This document shows, one piece after another, positions 21,476 to 33,147 of a stretch of DNA of 64,000 bases; the first letter of the stretch is position 1; every line of letters begins with the position of its first letter. Source of the stretch: Micropterix aruncella. Taxonomy: Eukaryota; Arthropoda; Insecta; Lepidoptera; Micropterigidae. The stretch covers positions 25,284,072 to 25,348,071 of the forward strand of contig OX155971.1 of the NCBI GenBank assembly GCA_944548615.1. The letters run 5' to 3'. The notes beneath the pieces were generated by a model that saw only the letters and a list, made by a program, of their open reading frames with translations, did not search any database and was not told where the DNA came from. Made by a program: the position numbers and the translations under genes.

Positions 21476-22211
21476 GTCATCTACTAAGGGCGAACCCGCA
21501 ACCCCAGTAGGGCGGTGTCGACTACAACGGGCGAACCCGTCACCCCAGGCTGGTATAACGATAAAGATCGTTCTTTCAGCCGTGGGGTGAGCGTAAAAGA
21601 CTTGGTGACAAGACAATCTACTGTCTAGTTCACCAGCAACCCGTTAGAGACCGACGCCTTACGGCGAGGCACCGGAAAAGGTACCCAGCGGGCAGCCTCA
21701 CCTCCTAACTACCAGTGTTGGCAGGATATCTCCATCTGGAATTAACCTGCAGGATACCTCCGTCCTTCCGACTGGTTACGGGTCCGCAGTCGCTTACGCG
21801 ACCTCTACCTGTTGTATTACAGCGGTAATTCAGTTAAAATTTATCGCGGAATTAGGCGTTCTTTGCCCGTAGTGCCACACGGGATCGAGTGACCCAAGGT
21901 CTTCTCAAGATTGGCATGACAACAGGTCAATATCCACCCCCGCTGCTTAGGAAACAAGGTATTTCCATAGTGTCCAGACCCCTTCAGCAATTAGTCAAAC
22001 TGCACAACTGATTGGCTTCGCCGACCGGTTCGCAAACCGTCCAGTGGCGCCGGGATGCAATCCCGCCGGGAGAAATCGCTCCGTCCACAAGCTCTGAGGC
22101 CTGAGACACGGGAGGTTTACCAGGGGTAGCCTTCCACTCGAGGAGGCTTCTGAATAGGAGCTGAATCGTGAGTTGAGCCGATCCGAGAACAAATTTGATC
22201 TTGTGGCCCAA
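21476..22211 (-). mobile_element. Long SINE, subtype B
   Basis: Complete subtype B unit on the minus strand. The 3' end GTAGTCGACACCGCCCTACT lies near 21515 and the 5' end CTTGGGCCACAAGATCAAAT near 22205. It joins directly to the target of the next copy. No TSD was identified. Confidence 0.65.
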
Positions 22212-22270
22212 GCTGTACGAAACCGTTCACCACCATGAAGTTATACCCGCACACAACACCCGCAACCCCA

Positions 22271-22926
22271 ACTTGCGGTGTCAACTACAACGGGCGAGCC
22301 CTTCACCACAGGACGTTTTAACGATTTTCTCGTTCTATCGCCCTGCAGTGAGCGTAGAAGACTTTGCACAGAACAAATCCAACGTCCAGCTACGTCACAA
22401 CCCGCAAGAAGCCAACGCCTCACCACGAGATAGCCAGTGTTACCTGGCCGCCGACCCTCGCGCCCTTGCTTCCAATTGTGACCAGATTTCTCCGGTCTCT
22501 CGATGGTTCCGAGTTCGAGGTCGCTTGCGCGGTCCTCTCCCTTACGAAGCGGTGAAACGGTGTGCACCAAATCTATCGCGGACCAAGGCGTCCTTTGCCC
22601 GACTCTGAACCGGGATCGGATGGCCAATGGTCATTTCAAGAGCAGTCGCCGTAAGGTAGACAACCACCCCTGCTCTATAGGAAACAATACAGTTCCCAGA
22701 CTCCCCCGACTGTTAGTCGGAGAGCACAATCGATTGGCTTGCGCCGCTCGGTGCGCAGACCGTCGAGGAGCGCCAGAGGATTGATTCCCAGGGGAGACTG
22801 GTTGACCCAGTGTCCTACCCAGGTTCGCACCCCATGCGTGGAGGCCATCGGATAGGTGTTGACCCGTGAGTGTGACCGACCCTGAACACATGGGTCATCG
22901 TGGCCACCTCATCATGGGCCCATTAG
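22271..22926 (-). mobile_element. Long SINE, subtype A, full length with perfect 14-bp TSD
   Basis: CACCCGCAACCCCA lies at 22257-22270 and 22927-22940. The 656-bp element has the subtype A order throughout. On the minus strand it begins GCTAATGGGCCCATGATGAG and ends GTTGACACCGCAAGT. The target is itself the 3' end of a subtype C unit, so this insertion is younger than that unit. Confidence 0.8.
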
Positions 22927-22940
22927 CACCCGCAACCCCA

Positions 22941-23575
22941 GAAAGTTATAACGATATCATGTCAATCTTTCTCCCATGGAGTGAACGTAGAGACTTAAAA
23001 ACAGAACGTTCCACTATCCAACTACGCCAACAAGCCAGTAAGAGTCCAACACCAGCAAGGCACTGGGTAGTTATACTAGCGGGCCGACCTCGCGCCCTTA
23101 CTACCAGATTTGAACGGGTTTCTCCACCCTTCGTATGTGTTCTCACTTTGTTGTCAAGTACTACTGGCTAACCCACCACCCCAGAAAGGTATAACGATAT
23201 ATACTAATGATTTCACCCGTGAGGTGAATGCAGAGACTTAGTGACAAGACAGTCCACCGTCTATCTACGCCAAAATGCCCGTGGGTGTCCAACGCCTTAC
23301 CGCATGTCATTAGGAAGTCAACCCAGCGGGCAGCCTCGCGCCCTCAACACCAGATCTCCCCGAAATCCCCCCATTTCCCGTCTGGTCTTAGGACCGCAGT
23401 CGCTTGCGCGGCCTCTACCTGATGTTAGCGGTAACTCAGTTTGAATGTATCCGAACCGCGGCGTCCTTTAGCGGTCTTTCACACGGGATCTGGTGGCCAA
23501 CTAGTATTTTTAAGAGTATCTGACAGCAGGTCAACTACCACATCTACTGCTTAGGAAATGTATAAGATCACTTAA
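22941..23575 (-). mobile_element. Long SINE, subtype C pieces in a row
   Basis: Two head-to-tail C-type segments: 22941-23165 starting CAGAAAGTTATAACGATA, and 23175-23575 starting CAGAAAGGTATAACGATA. Both contain GAGACTTA.TGACA, CCAACGCC and CCAGATTT-like blocks. The second has GTCGCTTGCGCGGCCTCTAC. Neither is complete. Confidence 0.55.
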
Positions 23576-23580
23576 TCCGT

Positions 23581-23745
23581 TGGGATCAAATTAATGGAAT
23601 TGCATTTTCAATTCTGTCGATCGAATGCAATAACAAGACACACACTTACAAACATGTTACACGCACACATACATATAACACGTCATAGTAGGGTTGGTTG
23701 TAAGAGATTGTCATATGACAATAAACCCGCCCATTGTGACCCCCC
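23581..23745 (+). mobile_element. Short SINE, 5'-truncated copy
   Basis: Nearly identical to 51621-51780 (TTCAATTCTGTCGATCGAAT, TAACACGTCATAGTAGGG, then the CCCGCCCATTGTGAC tail) but without the tRNA-like head. It ends in a poly-C run at 23740-23754. Confidence 0.8.
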
Positions 23746-23754
23746 CCCCCCCCT

Positions 23755-23970
23755 CCCCACCCAGAAGTGCACAGTCGACTGCCACCCAGCAGCGCCCGAA
23801 AAATATCCCCAGAGGAACAGATCCAGCGTACCGTGACAGTATAATGATCCAGTAAACAGAGTCCGTCCCAGGTTCAGCCTTCTTTGAGGAGGTTACTAGA
23901 CAGGAGTTGAGCAGACCAGAGATAGAGAGCAGGTCTTAATGGCCCAACTGCACAGTAAACTTTAACTTCC
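23755..23970 (-). mobile_element. Long SINE fragment, 5' part of subtype B/C
   Basis: CTTCTTTGAGGAGG, TAGACAGGAGTTGAGCAGAC and AATGGCCCAACTGCACAGT match the minus-strand 5' region of subtype B units (compare 22130-22215). Diverged and internally deleted. Confidence 0.45.
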
Positions 23971-23974
23971 TATA

Positions 23975-24990
23975 TAGGTGTCATCAGTGCGGACACATCC
24001 TTGTGCACTAGACCGTAGGTTCTAAGTCTAAAAAGCAAGCTATACTTTACACTTTAATACGAGGGTAGAAAGGCTTAAGCGTCTATATTTTTTTCCTTTT
24101 AAAAGAGAGTGAAAGTGATTACGATCGCTCTATTTGAGTTGGGCATAAAGGCATTCCTTTTGAAATCACAAAGAGAACCGAGATGGAGACGTCTCGGCAC
24201 GTCTCGCTTCTCCCGTATGATCGTTTATCCGAGTTTACCCCGAATATGCCGATATATACGGCGGCCCTTTAGAGGAATTGAAAAACACCCGAGAATAACA
24301 GAAGGGGAGGAAAAAGCATTCTGCCGGTGGAAAATCACAGAAAGGTAGTGATCGATGATAATACGTTTTATTTGGTACGTGATTTGGGATAGTCACTGGA
24401 ATTATTAATATGATAAGTTATTAAATAGTTTAAAACGATAAAACACGCATTTTCCTACTTTCGCAATAACCTGCAACCAAAAGAATTGTAGTGACAAATG
24501 ATGATGAACAATGCATCAAAAAATGTTAAAAGTTATTTACTCAATTCAGTAGATATATTTTTTAATTCCAAGGTTCAATTGACGTCATCAGCAAAATTAT
24601 TTATTTACCTGATGACTTTAAGCATTTAAAGAATTGATAAAAACGTCTTTTGAATGTGTTTTTCTTACGATGCAAATAATTAATATATGGAAATAGCGTC
24701 ATTCAAACGTGTCTTTCACAATTGCAAAAATTAATTCACAGAAACGATACCCCTTCTAGGCAACAAGCATCAAGACTTGCGGATATAAAGCGCATACATT
24801 TAGCATAATAATTACTCTCTTCGATTGTATCAACGGTAAGTCATCTCCCGACTATTAGCTTTTTTTAAATATTTAAATGGTCTAAATACTAATACTGTGA
24901 TTATTCTACCATATGTACGGTGAGGTAATAAGACTCCTACAACCGTTGGGCTCTGGTCGTATCGACAGCGCACGACAGCCAGATATCCCA
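23975..24990. other. Unassigned DNA
   Basis: No supported gene, RNA or repeat. 24060-24360 is purine-rich and moderately GC-rich. The remainder is AT-rich. Confidence 0.4.
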
Positions 24991-25004
24991 CAGACTCATT
25001 GACA

Positions 25005-25653
25005 ACTAGAGTTGTCAACTACAACGGGAGAACCCGTCACCTCAGGAAGTTTTAACGATTAGTCGTTCTATTTCCCTGGAGTTAGCGCAGAAGACTTGGA
25101 GAAAACAGTCCACCGTCAAACTCCGCCACATGCCCGTAAGATTCCAACGCATTAACCGCGAGATAGCCAGGAGTGTTACCCAGCGGGCTTACACTCACGC
25201 CCTTACTTCCAATTGCGACCAGATTACTCCAGTCTCACGATTGGTTACGAGTTCAAGGTCGCTTGCGCGGTCTTCTCTGTATAACAAAACTATCGCGGAC
25301 CACGGCATCCTTTGCCCGGCAGTTTACCCAGGATCGGGTAGCCGATGGTCGTTTCAAGAGCAGTCGCCGTAAGGTCCGCAACCAACCCCGCTCTTTAGGA
25401 AACAGTACTGCTTCCAGACTCCCTTGACTGTTAGTCAGAGTGCACAATCGATTGGCTTACGCCGCACGGTGCGCAGACTGTCCAGGAGCGCCAGAGGGTT
25501 GATTCCTGGGGGAAACTAGCCCGAAGGCCAGATTCCTACCCAGGCTCGCTGCGTGGGGGCCGCAGGATGGGTGTTGACCCGTGAGTGTGACCAACCCTGA
25601 ACAGAATGGGTATTCGTGGCCAACTCAGCAAGGGCCCCTTAGCCTCTTAGCTC
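25005..25653 (-). mobile_element. Long SINE, subtype A, full length with 14-bp TSD
   Basis: CAGACTCATTGACA at 24991-25004 and CAGACTCACTGACA at 25654-25667 differ at one base. The 649-bp element ends (minus strand) GTTGACAACTCTAGT like the copy at 74-741. It has lost about 25 bases around 25282, compared with other A copies. Confidence 0.75.
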
Positions 25654-25719
25654 CAGACTCACTGACACCCGAATATATACCTAGTGTTGTATCGGTTCAG
25701 TACTTAAATACTTAGGGAG

Positions 25720-26200
25720 AATAAATATGTTAAGAACAATCCGTCAACCACTGGAATTACACGCCAGGGTTGAATCATTCCAAAGCGCTAATTAAGGCTT
25801 ACGACCGTAAAACGGCCCGTGAGGCTTTATCGCTAAATATGAACAATCTACGCATACTGGTGAGAGGCACGGGGCATTGTGGCCTGAACAAAAACATGCT
25901 CAACCTCAAGCTCCAATACACAAAAATGTGCAGGTTCTGCCAAGGGGCAGAGAAAACTCCCCAGCACCTCATGTGCTAGTGTGACCCGCTGATGCGTAAA
26001 AGATACACCTACTTGGTTGGTCATTACCTCCAACCTGAGGAGGTAAAACAATCTGGCACCAAAAGCCTGATGCGGTTCTTAAATAACACGAGGCTTAGGG
26101 CAGAACTATAGTAGGTAGCGAACACAATAGATCAGCAATGGTCGCAGTGTTAGATGGCTCATAAAGACCTTAGAAAAGCCCCACTCAAAAAAAACCCCCC
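25720..26200 (+). pseudogene. LINE ORF2 C-terminus of the RNase H-bearing type
   Basis: The frame reads IKAYDRKTAREALSLNMNNL, RGTGHCGLNKNMLNLKL and MCRFCQGAEKTPQHLMC; after one TAG it continues KRYTYLVGHYLQPEEVKQSG and SLMRFLNNTRLRAEL. The 'TGHC.LN.HL...G....CR.C...EET..HLLC.C' zinc-knuckle block followed by 'LG......EE....L..L..F...T' ends ORF2 in R1/I/LOA-type LINEs. The downstream UTR holds GGTAGCGAACACAATAGATC. The copy is 5'-truncated with one stop codon. Confidence 0.7.
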
Positions 26201-26209
26201 CCTATCGTA

Positions 26210-26795
26210 TAGGCGTGTTTAGAGCCCCATCTCACCATCAAGTGCGTCGCCATATTGAACGTAATAATAGGAGATTACTCAATTTTTGGAACTGTGACTA
26301 CCTCTATATCATCTACAAGTTGCGTGTCGTAGTAAAATCTAAGTTGCCATATCGAAGTACGACTTTAAGCAATCCAATACGCTATAAAATCAATAGTCTA
26401 TCTTAAACACATTGCCATCTCCGTTACTCCTCCTCAGTCGTGTGCCTTATCTCTCTCCTTTACGAAATCGTTAATGCCTTTCCGATGACTGCCAAATCTC
26501 TCCCCTCTCCCTCTCGTCTCCTTTTCTTTGTCAGTTCTCATCCACTTTTAGGGAATGATTTTAATTAAAATTTAACGGCCTTCCGCGACATCGGGCTTTT
26601 TTTATAGCAGGGGATTTTCTCGCTGAAATAAAAACGGCCTTTATAACGCCAATTAATCCCTACATTCAGTATATTAAATAAACTTATATCGCTGAAAAGT
26701 AATTAATTAATCCTTAAGACTAATCACTTCTGCGGAACGCAGGAGCGTCCAGGCAACCCTTGAGGGGACAGAAAATAATTATTTTTTTATTTACT
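26210..26795. other. Unassigned DNA
   Basis: Short unconvincing frames only. No repeat partner found in the window. Confidence 0.4.
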
Positions 26796-26799
26796 AATT

Positions 26800-27110
26800 A
26801 TACTTTCCTGGCAGAGGAAAGTGTGTGAACGCACTTCTGGGTCTACGTGTGTCTGTGTCTATTTTTTTCGACGTATCCGATTGAGATGAAATTTGGTGTG
26901 TAGGCATACTAGGCATCATTCGGTCATGGCAAGAGTTGAGAAAATTGTAGTTGAAATCAGTCATCAGAGGGTGCGCTAATCTAACTTTATTCTCGAAAAA
27001 TTGCGGATAGGGACTTGTAACTTGGGACACATAGGCGTCGTATGGCCGAAACCACATTGCGAAATATTGGTTAAAATATCTACTATACAAGCGAAGCAAA
27101 AAAAGAACGC
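26800..27110 (-). repeat. Dispersed repeat with 'TTTCCTGGCA(G)AGGAAAGT' end
   Basis: TACTTTCCTGGCAGAGGAAA, the GTCTGTGTCT run and TTGAGATGAAATTTGGTGTG resemble 47165-47290 and, more distantly, 27720-28200 (GATTGCGCTGAATTTTCACA, GCAGGCATCATT). It is a diverged interspersed family without a recognisable coding frame. Confidence 0.5.
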
Positions 27111-27715
27111 CAAATTATTATTGAAAAAAATATTACACAATATAAAAAAATAACCCTTTTAATGGCACGGAAATATTGCAATATACTAAAATATATTACT
27201 TTTGCTACAAGTCACTTGACGCAATCACTATCGGGGGAGAATGGGCGGGGGGGGGGTGATGGTGATGGAGAAGGTGATGGTTGGAGGTGGGTTATAAGTA
27301 GGAAGGCATGTCAGGGGGTTTAGGGTAGTGGGGTTTTTGGGCTAGTGGGGGTAGTGGGGTAGCGCGCGGAGGTGGTCTGCTTGCCGGGAAAGTCTTGGGG
27401 TGACACAATCGTTTTTTTTTTACATGTTGGTCGGGAACGAAACCCATTTTTTTGTAAATTAAATCATACATGTTTTTTGGCTATTTTTTTGGAAAATAAA
27501 TATTTTCGATATTGAGAAACTTAAAAATAAAATCTTTTACAAAAAAAACTTAATTTAAAATCACTACCAACTTTTTTTTTAATTTAGGTCTTTTTTACTG
27601 ACAAAAAATAATACCCTTTGGAATCAATTTGCTTTTAGCTTTTTGTTTTTTACCTCTTCGACCAACCAACGAGGAGGAAAATCGTTGTGAACGAGCAAAA
27701 TTTTGTTTTTCATAG
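27111..27715. other. Unassigned DNA with G-rich patch
   Basis: 27235-27410 is strongly G-rich (GGGGGGGG run, GGTGATGGTGATGG) and ends in CTTGCCGGGAAAGTCTTGGG, shared with 39735-39755. 27640-27700 shares ACCAACNNACGAGGAGG with 38855-38880. Confidence 0.4.
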
Positions 27716-27719
27716 TGAG

Positions 27720-28210
27720 GACGGAAATATTCATTTCGAATATTCATCTAGGTGGAAGTCTGTCTGTAAGTCTGTGGGTCTGTGTGTCTGTTGCTATTCC
27801 TCCACGATAGCGCTCAAACGCTTAATCCGATTGCGCTGAATTTTCACATGCAGGCATCATTTCGTAATGACAAGAGTTGAAAAACTTGTGGTTGAAATAG
27901 TTGCACCAGGAGAAGCACTAATCATATTTAAGTCTCGAAATATTGGACTTATAGATGCACAACTATAAAACTATAAAACTTGGTGCACAGATGCCTTATT
28001 GGGCCGAAATCACATTGAATTTCCGCCGGTCAATATATTTGCGTATACGATTGAATCGAATATATTTAATGCGTTGCATACTCAAACATTTCAATCAAGT
28101 AAACATTCTTCCCGAAGTGACGTCACGTCCAAAATCTTTCCATAAGTGCTACTTCCTGGGAAAGTTGTTTGGTAGTATATTCGTGACTGATTTTCCCCCG
28201 AATGATCTAT
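27720..28210 (-). repeat. Dispersed repeat related to 26800-27110
   Basis: Carries a GTCTGT-rich run, CTATTCCTCCACGATAGCG (as at 47247-47264), TGCAGGCATCATTTCG and TGACAAGAGTTGA (compare TGGCAAGAGTTGA at 26926). Non-coding. Confidence 0.5.
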
Positions 28211-28284
28211 GATGAATTGTATCAAAATGACAAAAAATAAAAAATACTTTATACAATCCTTTATAATTTTGGATGGGTACATTT

Positions 28285-28590
28285 TATTTTATTTTATTTT
28301 ATTTTATTTCTGGAAACATATAGCGCATACAATTGAAACGTGTGCATAAACATAATGTAGAAAAAGAGAAAAACATTACGCCGATAATCGTTTCCTATGA
28401 AATTAACAGATTTCCGCATATTTACACATTTGGATTTCGGCATATTACACTTAAAAATTGATTGTAAAATAGATTAAGTACATGTTAAATAGAAAATTAA
28501 AATAGAAAACCGATGGGAGAGGTAGGGAATTGGAAGTGATTAGGAAGAAGGAGTTAGACGATGGTATGTGTATATGTATATAGATATAAA
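28285..28590 (-). repeat. LINE 3' UTR fragment with (TTTTA)n tail
   Basis: Shares ACATTACGCCGATAATCG and GGAATTGGAAGTGATTAGGA with 13820-14060. On the minus strand it ends in AAAATAAAATAAAAT (about 28281-28310). Confidence 0.6.
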
Positions 28591-28998
28591 TAAAGATATA
28601 AATAGGTCTTATAGTGGATATATAGATACAGATATTTATTGATGTTTATAGATATTTTTAGATATATAATAAATATTTATAAATATTTGTAGTAGCTACT
28701 GATATGTTGCATGAATACATACACACTTACATATACATAACAAGACACAGTGAGACATTTTCCGGAAATAACTTTTCCGATTACCCAGGATGTCGAAACG
28801 TCGATATCCGATGAAATGTCGAATTCTATTTTTTCTCGAAAATAAGACTTTTCCTATTTCGTTCAACAACGATTTTTCGCTTAACACAGTTTCTTACAGG
28901 AGGTATACCGCAGGTGCCATTTAGGCGTACAGCGCGAAGTCTGCCGTCTACATACAAATGTCTTTGGAACACCCAGATTTGAGTAATAAATTAATAGT

Positions 28999-29396
28999 TT
29001 TGAAAAAAAACACTAAAAACACGCTTTTGGGCTATGATACGATATTCACATACACACGGCTATGATACGATATTCCATCATGGAATGCCAGTGCCTATCT
29101 TCCAGCTCCATCATCAGACCTTGAAACCTAATCGTGGTCAAAGTTCATTCCAAGACTTTTCTAACAAGTCCAAACACAGTTATGATACGATGTTCCATCA
29201 TGAGGTTCCAGTTCATATCTTCGGACTCCATCATCAGATCAGTTCGACAGTACTATATTATTGTATTGTCATCAGAACTACATACAACTGCCAATTTTCA
29301 TGACGCTACGATCCTTGGAAGATGGTTAAATTAGTTACCTTAGATTCCATTACATAGTTACGTACAGGTCGACCTAACAAAATCGTGTTTAAAAAG
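28999..29396. mobile_element. Lepidopteran MITE-like repeat, copy 3, both ends present
   Basis: Left end AAAAACACGCTTTTGGGC and right end ACAAAATCGTGTTTAAAAA form imperfect inverted termini. The interior order matches copies 1 and 2, including CATCATCAGACCTTGAAACC and GACGCTACGATCCTTGGAAG. A GATACGATATTC motif is doubled at the left end (29036 and 29065). Confidence 0.65.
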
Positions 29397-29399
29397 CAG

Positions 29400-31630
29400 T
29401 GATATCTCTTTTATGTTCAGCCTTGTGTCTGTGCGAACATATAGTTTTAGCACGGACAAATATAACAAGTGTCAAACACGAACGACTTCTATCCATTGAA
29501 GAATATATTTGAGTATGTCGGTTGACAATCTGCCAAAGAATAAAATATCTGTACACTGCGTCATGCCCAAATTTTACAATGTTACAAAGAATTAGTCATC
29601 TTTTATTTTAAACAATATTCAGTCAAGAGCACATCAAACGTTACTTACATTGAGGTATTTATATGTATGTAGTTGTGATTCTTATCGCAACTACACAACA
29701 GTCTTCTTCTTATCACAAACTTCTTCTTATTATATACATCAACAGTCAGATTCTTATCACAAAACAGTCTTCTGTTTTGTAACAAAAACATAAAGATTGA
29801 TGTACGTAACTGTACGTATAAATATTGGGTGCTTTGAAATTTTAGGAAAAGAAAACGTGTGCTAGAATGAAAAAATGAAAACCTCCAATCTAACAGGATG
29901 TATTTTTTGAAAAATTAAAATTATGATTATTAACCAGCAAAAAAATATTATTATTGATCGTATATATGTGCTATTTTATACATTCTCGCCCATGAATACT
30001 CATCCACTTTACTATCGCGCTGTTTTCCATTGTACTCGCTAGTGTCAAGGAAAAATCAGATTCAAAAGCTTCCAGCACAAAAGCATGCATAAAGCTCCTA
30101 ATTGGCAGCCTGTTGTATTTGTTCGAGGCAGGGAACAAAAGGGTATAGTGTTGAATAGTGATGTGTGACAATTGTGTAGCAAACAAAAGAATAATATATT
30201 TATGACTGATGTTTAATGACATAGACGCTGTAAAAATTAAGAAAAAAAGCGTTTAAATTTGCGTAAGTTCGTGCCCGATTAAGGTAAACTTCAGAACGCC
30301 TTAAAATTTAAGGACGGATTTTTTTTTATGGAATACATATTATCCGTTCTTATCTATAATTGTCTAACTTTCCACATGCTTGACGAATCTATTTTTGAAG
30401 AAACTACTTGGTATTCCTTTAAAACAAAGTGGTGGTTTTGTACAGCTTCCAGGGACCTTGGATTGTTGCCATTCAAACTGTTTTGCAAAACCCGGATTAT
30501 TTTTTGAAAGGATCTACTTATCATCGCCTGTTACGATTCGCGTGTATAGTAATGTCCTCAGTCGTGCGATTTAGCTTATTCATATCAGTGATGAGATGTG
30601 GCAACACAAATATCAAGCTTAGACTTGTATCCAATATTTTTAACCGGTCGAAAGCCAGCCTTCGCGCTAAAAAAAACTGCGCCAGAGCTCTACTCTATAA
30701 AAAAACTACTTTTTGTGACTTAAATATAAAATTTAGACATATGCTGTTGCTGACTTTTTTGTAGGCAATACCAAGCTCTAAAACTTTTCTCTATAACTCA
30801 ATCATATATCTCTCATCGTTAAAGCAGCGTTCGTAAGAAACGTTTTCATTCGACCGTTTTTCCTCCGAATTACTTTGAAATCCGACTACCACGAACAAGT
30901 ATTTTCATTTTTCGGATTAATATATAACCTATGATACTCACAAATAACGTGGCTTTCTATTGGTAAAAGAATTTTCAAAATCGATTAAGTAAATCCAGAG
31001 ATAACTCCCTACAATATCACAAACTCACAAACTTTACCTCTTTATAATATTAAGTATAGATTAGTTTCACTCGTATGCCTAGGGCCCGTATATTCTTAAG
31101 TAGACCTTAATCTCCTAAAATCTATGATAGATTTATTTTCTCCGTTTTCTTGTATCTTGTATCAATAAATATTAGATACTTCGGTCATAACGGACGTATT
31201 TTTGACGCACCCGGTTGTGAGTATTTAGAAGCAATATCGCATGTATTTTGATATTCGTGAAATCGATTTGATTCCTTGCAACACGCCGGAAACTTATTTT
31301 GACATTTATCTCTCATAATATGCACTTTAATGTACACAAATTGCTTTGAAAATTTCGTTATATCAAATTGTGGGCGACTAGAACCGCCATCTGCTGCCAT
31401 ATTTCAAATTCTCTATAGGGGTAGAAGGCATCTGCATAATTTATAAGAAACGTCTTTGCGGCTGTTTCATGCGCTCTGTCTCTGGGAATGCGTAGGTGTC
31501 TTCTTCCGTCTATGTACCTATTGACTGTCTGGCGATATTCACTTTGTTGGTTACAACTCCATATACAGCTACATCGACTATAAGAGTAGGTGGTCCAAGG
31601 AGTTTTGCTAAGAAGTGGAGATCGATAGAC
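29400..31630. other. Intergenic DNA, no supported gene
   Basis: Short frames occur at 29971-30222 (minus), 30380-30764 (plus) and 31185-31400 (minus, starting MAADGGSSRPQFD). None matches a family I know. 31140-31330 is the only part with mildly coding-like composition. Confidence 0.4.
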
Positions 31631-31634
31631 AGTT

Positions 31635-31743
31635 GGGCAGTGTCGACTACAACTGGCGGACATGTCACCCCAGGTTGGTATATCCAATCGTTCTTTCAGC
31701 TGTGGGATGAGAGTAGAAGACTTAGACAATGACAATCCACTCA
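31635..31743 (-). mobile_element. Long SINE, 3' end only (subtype B)
   Basis: GCAGTGTCGACTACAAC, CACCCCAGGTTGGTAT and TCGTTCTTTCAGCTGTGGG match the 3' end of subtype B read on the minus strand. All upstream sequence is missing, as in 5' truncation. Confidence 0.65.
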
Positions 31744-32046
31744 CACACGCACTCTCTACTCTTATGAAGAGCGTTTAAATTATTTTAAGATTTTTACTCT
31801 TAGAAAGAGGAGAGAGTGCGGAAGCCTAGTGTTTCTGCACAAACAGCGGGATAGACTCATCAGATTTATTAGAAGCGTTAAATTTCAACGTACCATCCAG
31901 GTGACAGCACTTGACATTTCACCTTCCCACTTCGCAGACAAATCAATCTTTCCACAATCCTATCTCACGAACATGCCGGTTATAAAACACTATAAAACCA
32001 ATAATATTGATTTCTTTAACCTGGGGCCATTAGCAGTTAAGTCCAT

Positions 32047-32165
32047 TATAAATAGCGTATTTTTTATTTATTTATTTATTTATTTATTTAAGAATTAATT
32101 ACTATGAAACATTGATTAGCTTATAAAAATAACAGGAACCGAATGGCAAAACTTTAACCTTTTGC
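32047..32165 (-). repeat. LINE 3' end with (TTTA)n
   Basis: The second copy of the 3745-3935 repeat, with a TTTATTTATTTATTTA tail at 32060-32091. Confidence 0.65.
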
Positions 32166-32179
32166 TTATTTGACTCTTC

Positions 32180-33147
32180 GAATATTGCGTGAAAAATAAG
32201 CTCACTTTAAATGCTACCAAATGTAATAGCATTATATTCAGTCGCTAAAAGGAAAGCATCAACTTCAAATACAGCGTGAATGGTGAATATATCCCTGAAG
32301 TTCAGTGCATTCGAGATCTTGGGGTACAACTGGATCAAAAGCTGACGTTGAGGACTCTGGGTTTTGTTAATAGAATATGTAAACCATTCTCGAACATTAA
32401 CATCTTTAAAACGCTTTACTTTTCCTATGTTCGTAGCACCTTAGAGTTCGCATCGCAGATTTGGAATCCGCAATATGGCGTGTATAAAAATAGGGTGGAG
32501 GGCGTCCAAAGACGTTTTACTAGATACCTGGACTATCGTGAGCACTTGGGACTTGGAACCTACGAGAGCAGGCTGAACTATTTCAGTATGTGTTCACTGG
32601 AAGACCGCCGCACAGCGGCTGATATGATATTATTGCATAAAATAATTCACAACAAAATTGATAGCCCTCATTTGGTAAATAAACTGTTGTTGTTAGTTCC
32701 ACCACGAAGGGTTCGCTCTCCTCGTACGTTCGAAATCCCTCGTGTGAACACTAGTTACGCCCAAATCTCTGTTATGCACCGCTTGATGACCACATATAAT
32801 AGACGATTCGAAGATATCGACATTTTTTACCTGAATCAACCTAAATTCAGCGAAGCTGTCCTTAGCTCACTAGGCGTCTAGGAAGTGATTACACAGTGAA
32901 TATAATTTGAATATCTATATCCTATCCTACATATATCCCATCCCTCTCCTTTCCTATCCTTACAATAGTTCAATTGCAATTTAATTTAATTTAATTTAGT
33001 GCAATGCAATTTTTTGATCTACCGTATAAGAAAATAATGTAGGAAACAATTAATCGGCCAGCGAAACTGTGTATTAGAATAATTAGTAATAATTAATGAA
33101 GCGCTGTATGTTTCCCGAAATAAATAAATAAATAAATAAATAAATAA
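32180..33147 (+). mobile_element. Jockey/CR1-like LINE, 5'-truncated, with (AAAT)n tail
   Basis: Coding tail at 32180-32881, UTR with GCTGTATGTTTCCCGAAATA, and a tail of about seven AAAT units ending at 33147. It sets the 3' end of the family also seen at 17447-18360, 13820-14060 and 28285-28590. Confidence 0.75.
32240..32881 (+). pseudogene. LINE ORF2 C-terminal part
   Basis: The open frame of about 200 codons reads GEYIPEVQCIRDLGVQLDQK, then LYFSYVRSTLEFASQIWNPQ, GVQRRFTRYLDYREHLGL, RRTAADMILLHKIIHNKIDS and PRTFEIPRVNTSYAQ. 'IRDLGV.LD..L' followed by 'Y..YVRS.LEFAS.IWNP.Y' and 'R.Q..F.R.L.YR' is the post-catalytic part of a non-LTR reverse transcriptase. The frame is open to a TAG at 32879-32881, so decay is mild. 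The catalytic core lies upstream and is absent. Confidence 0.78.
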
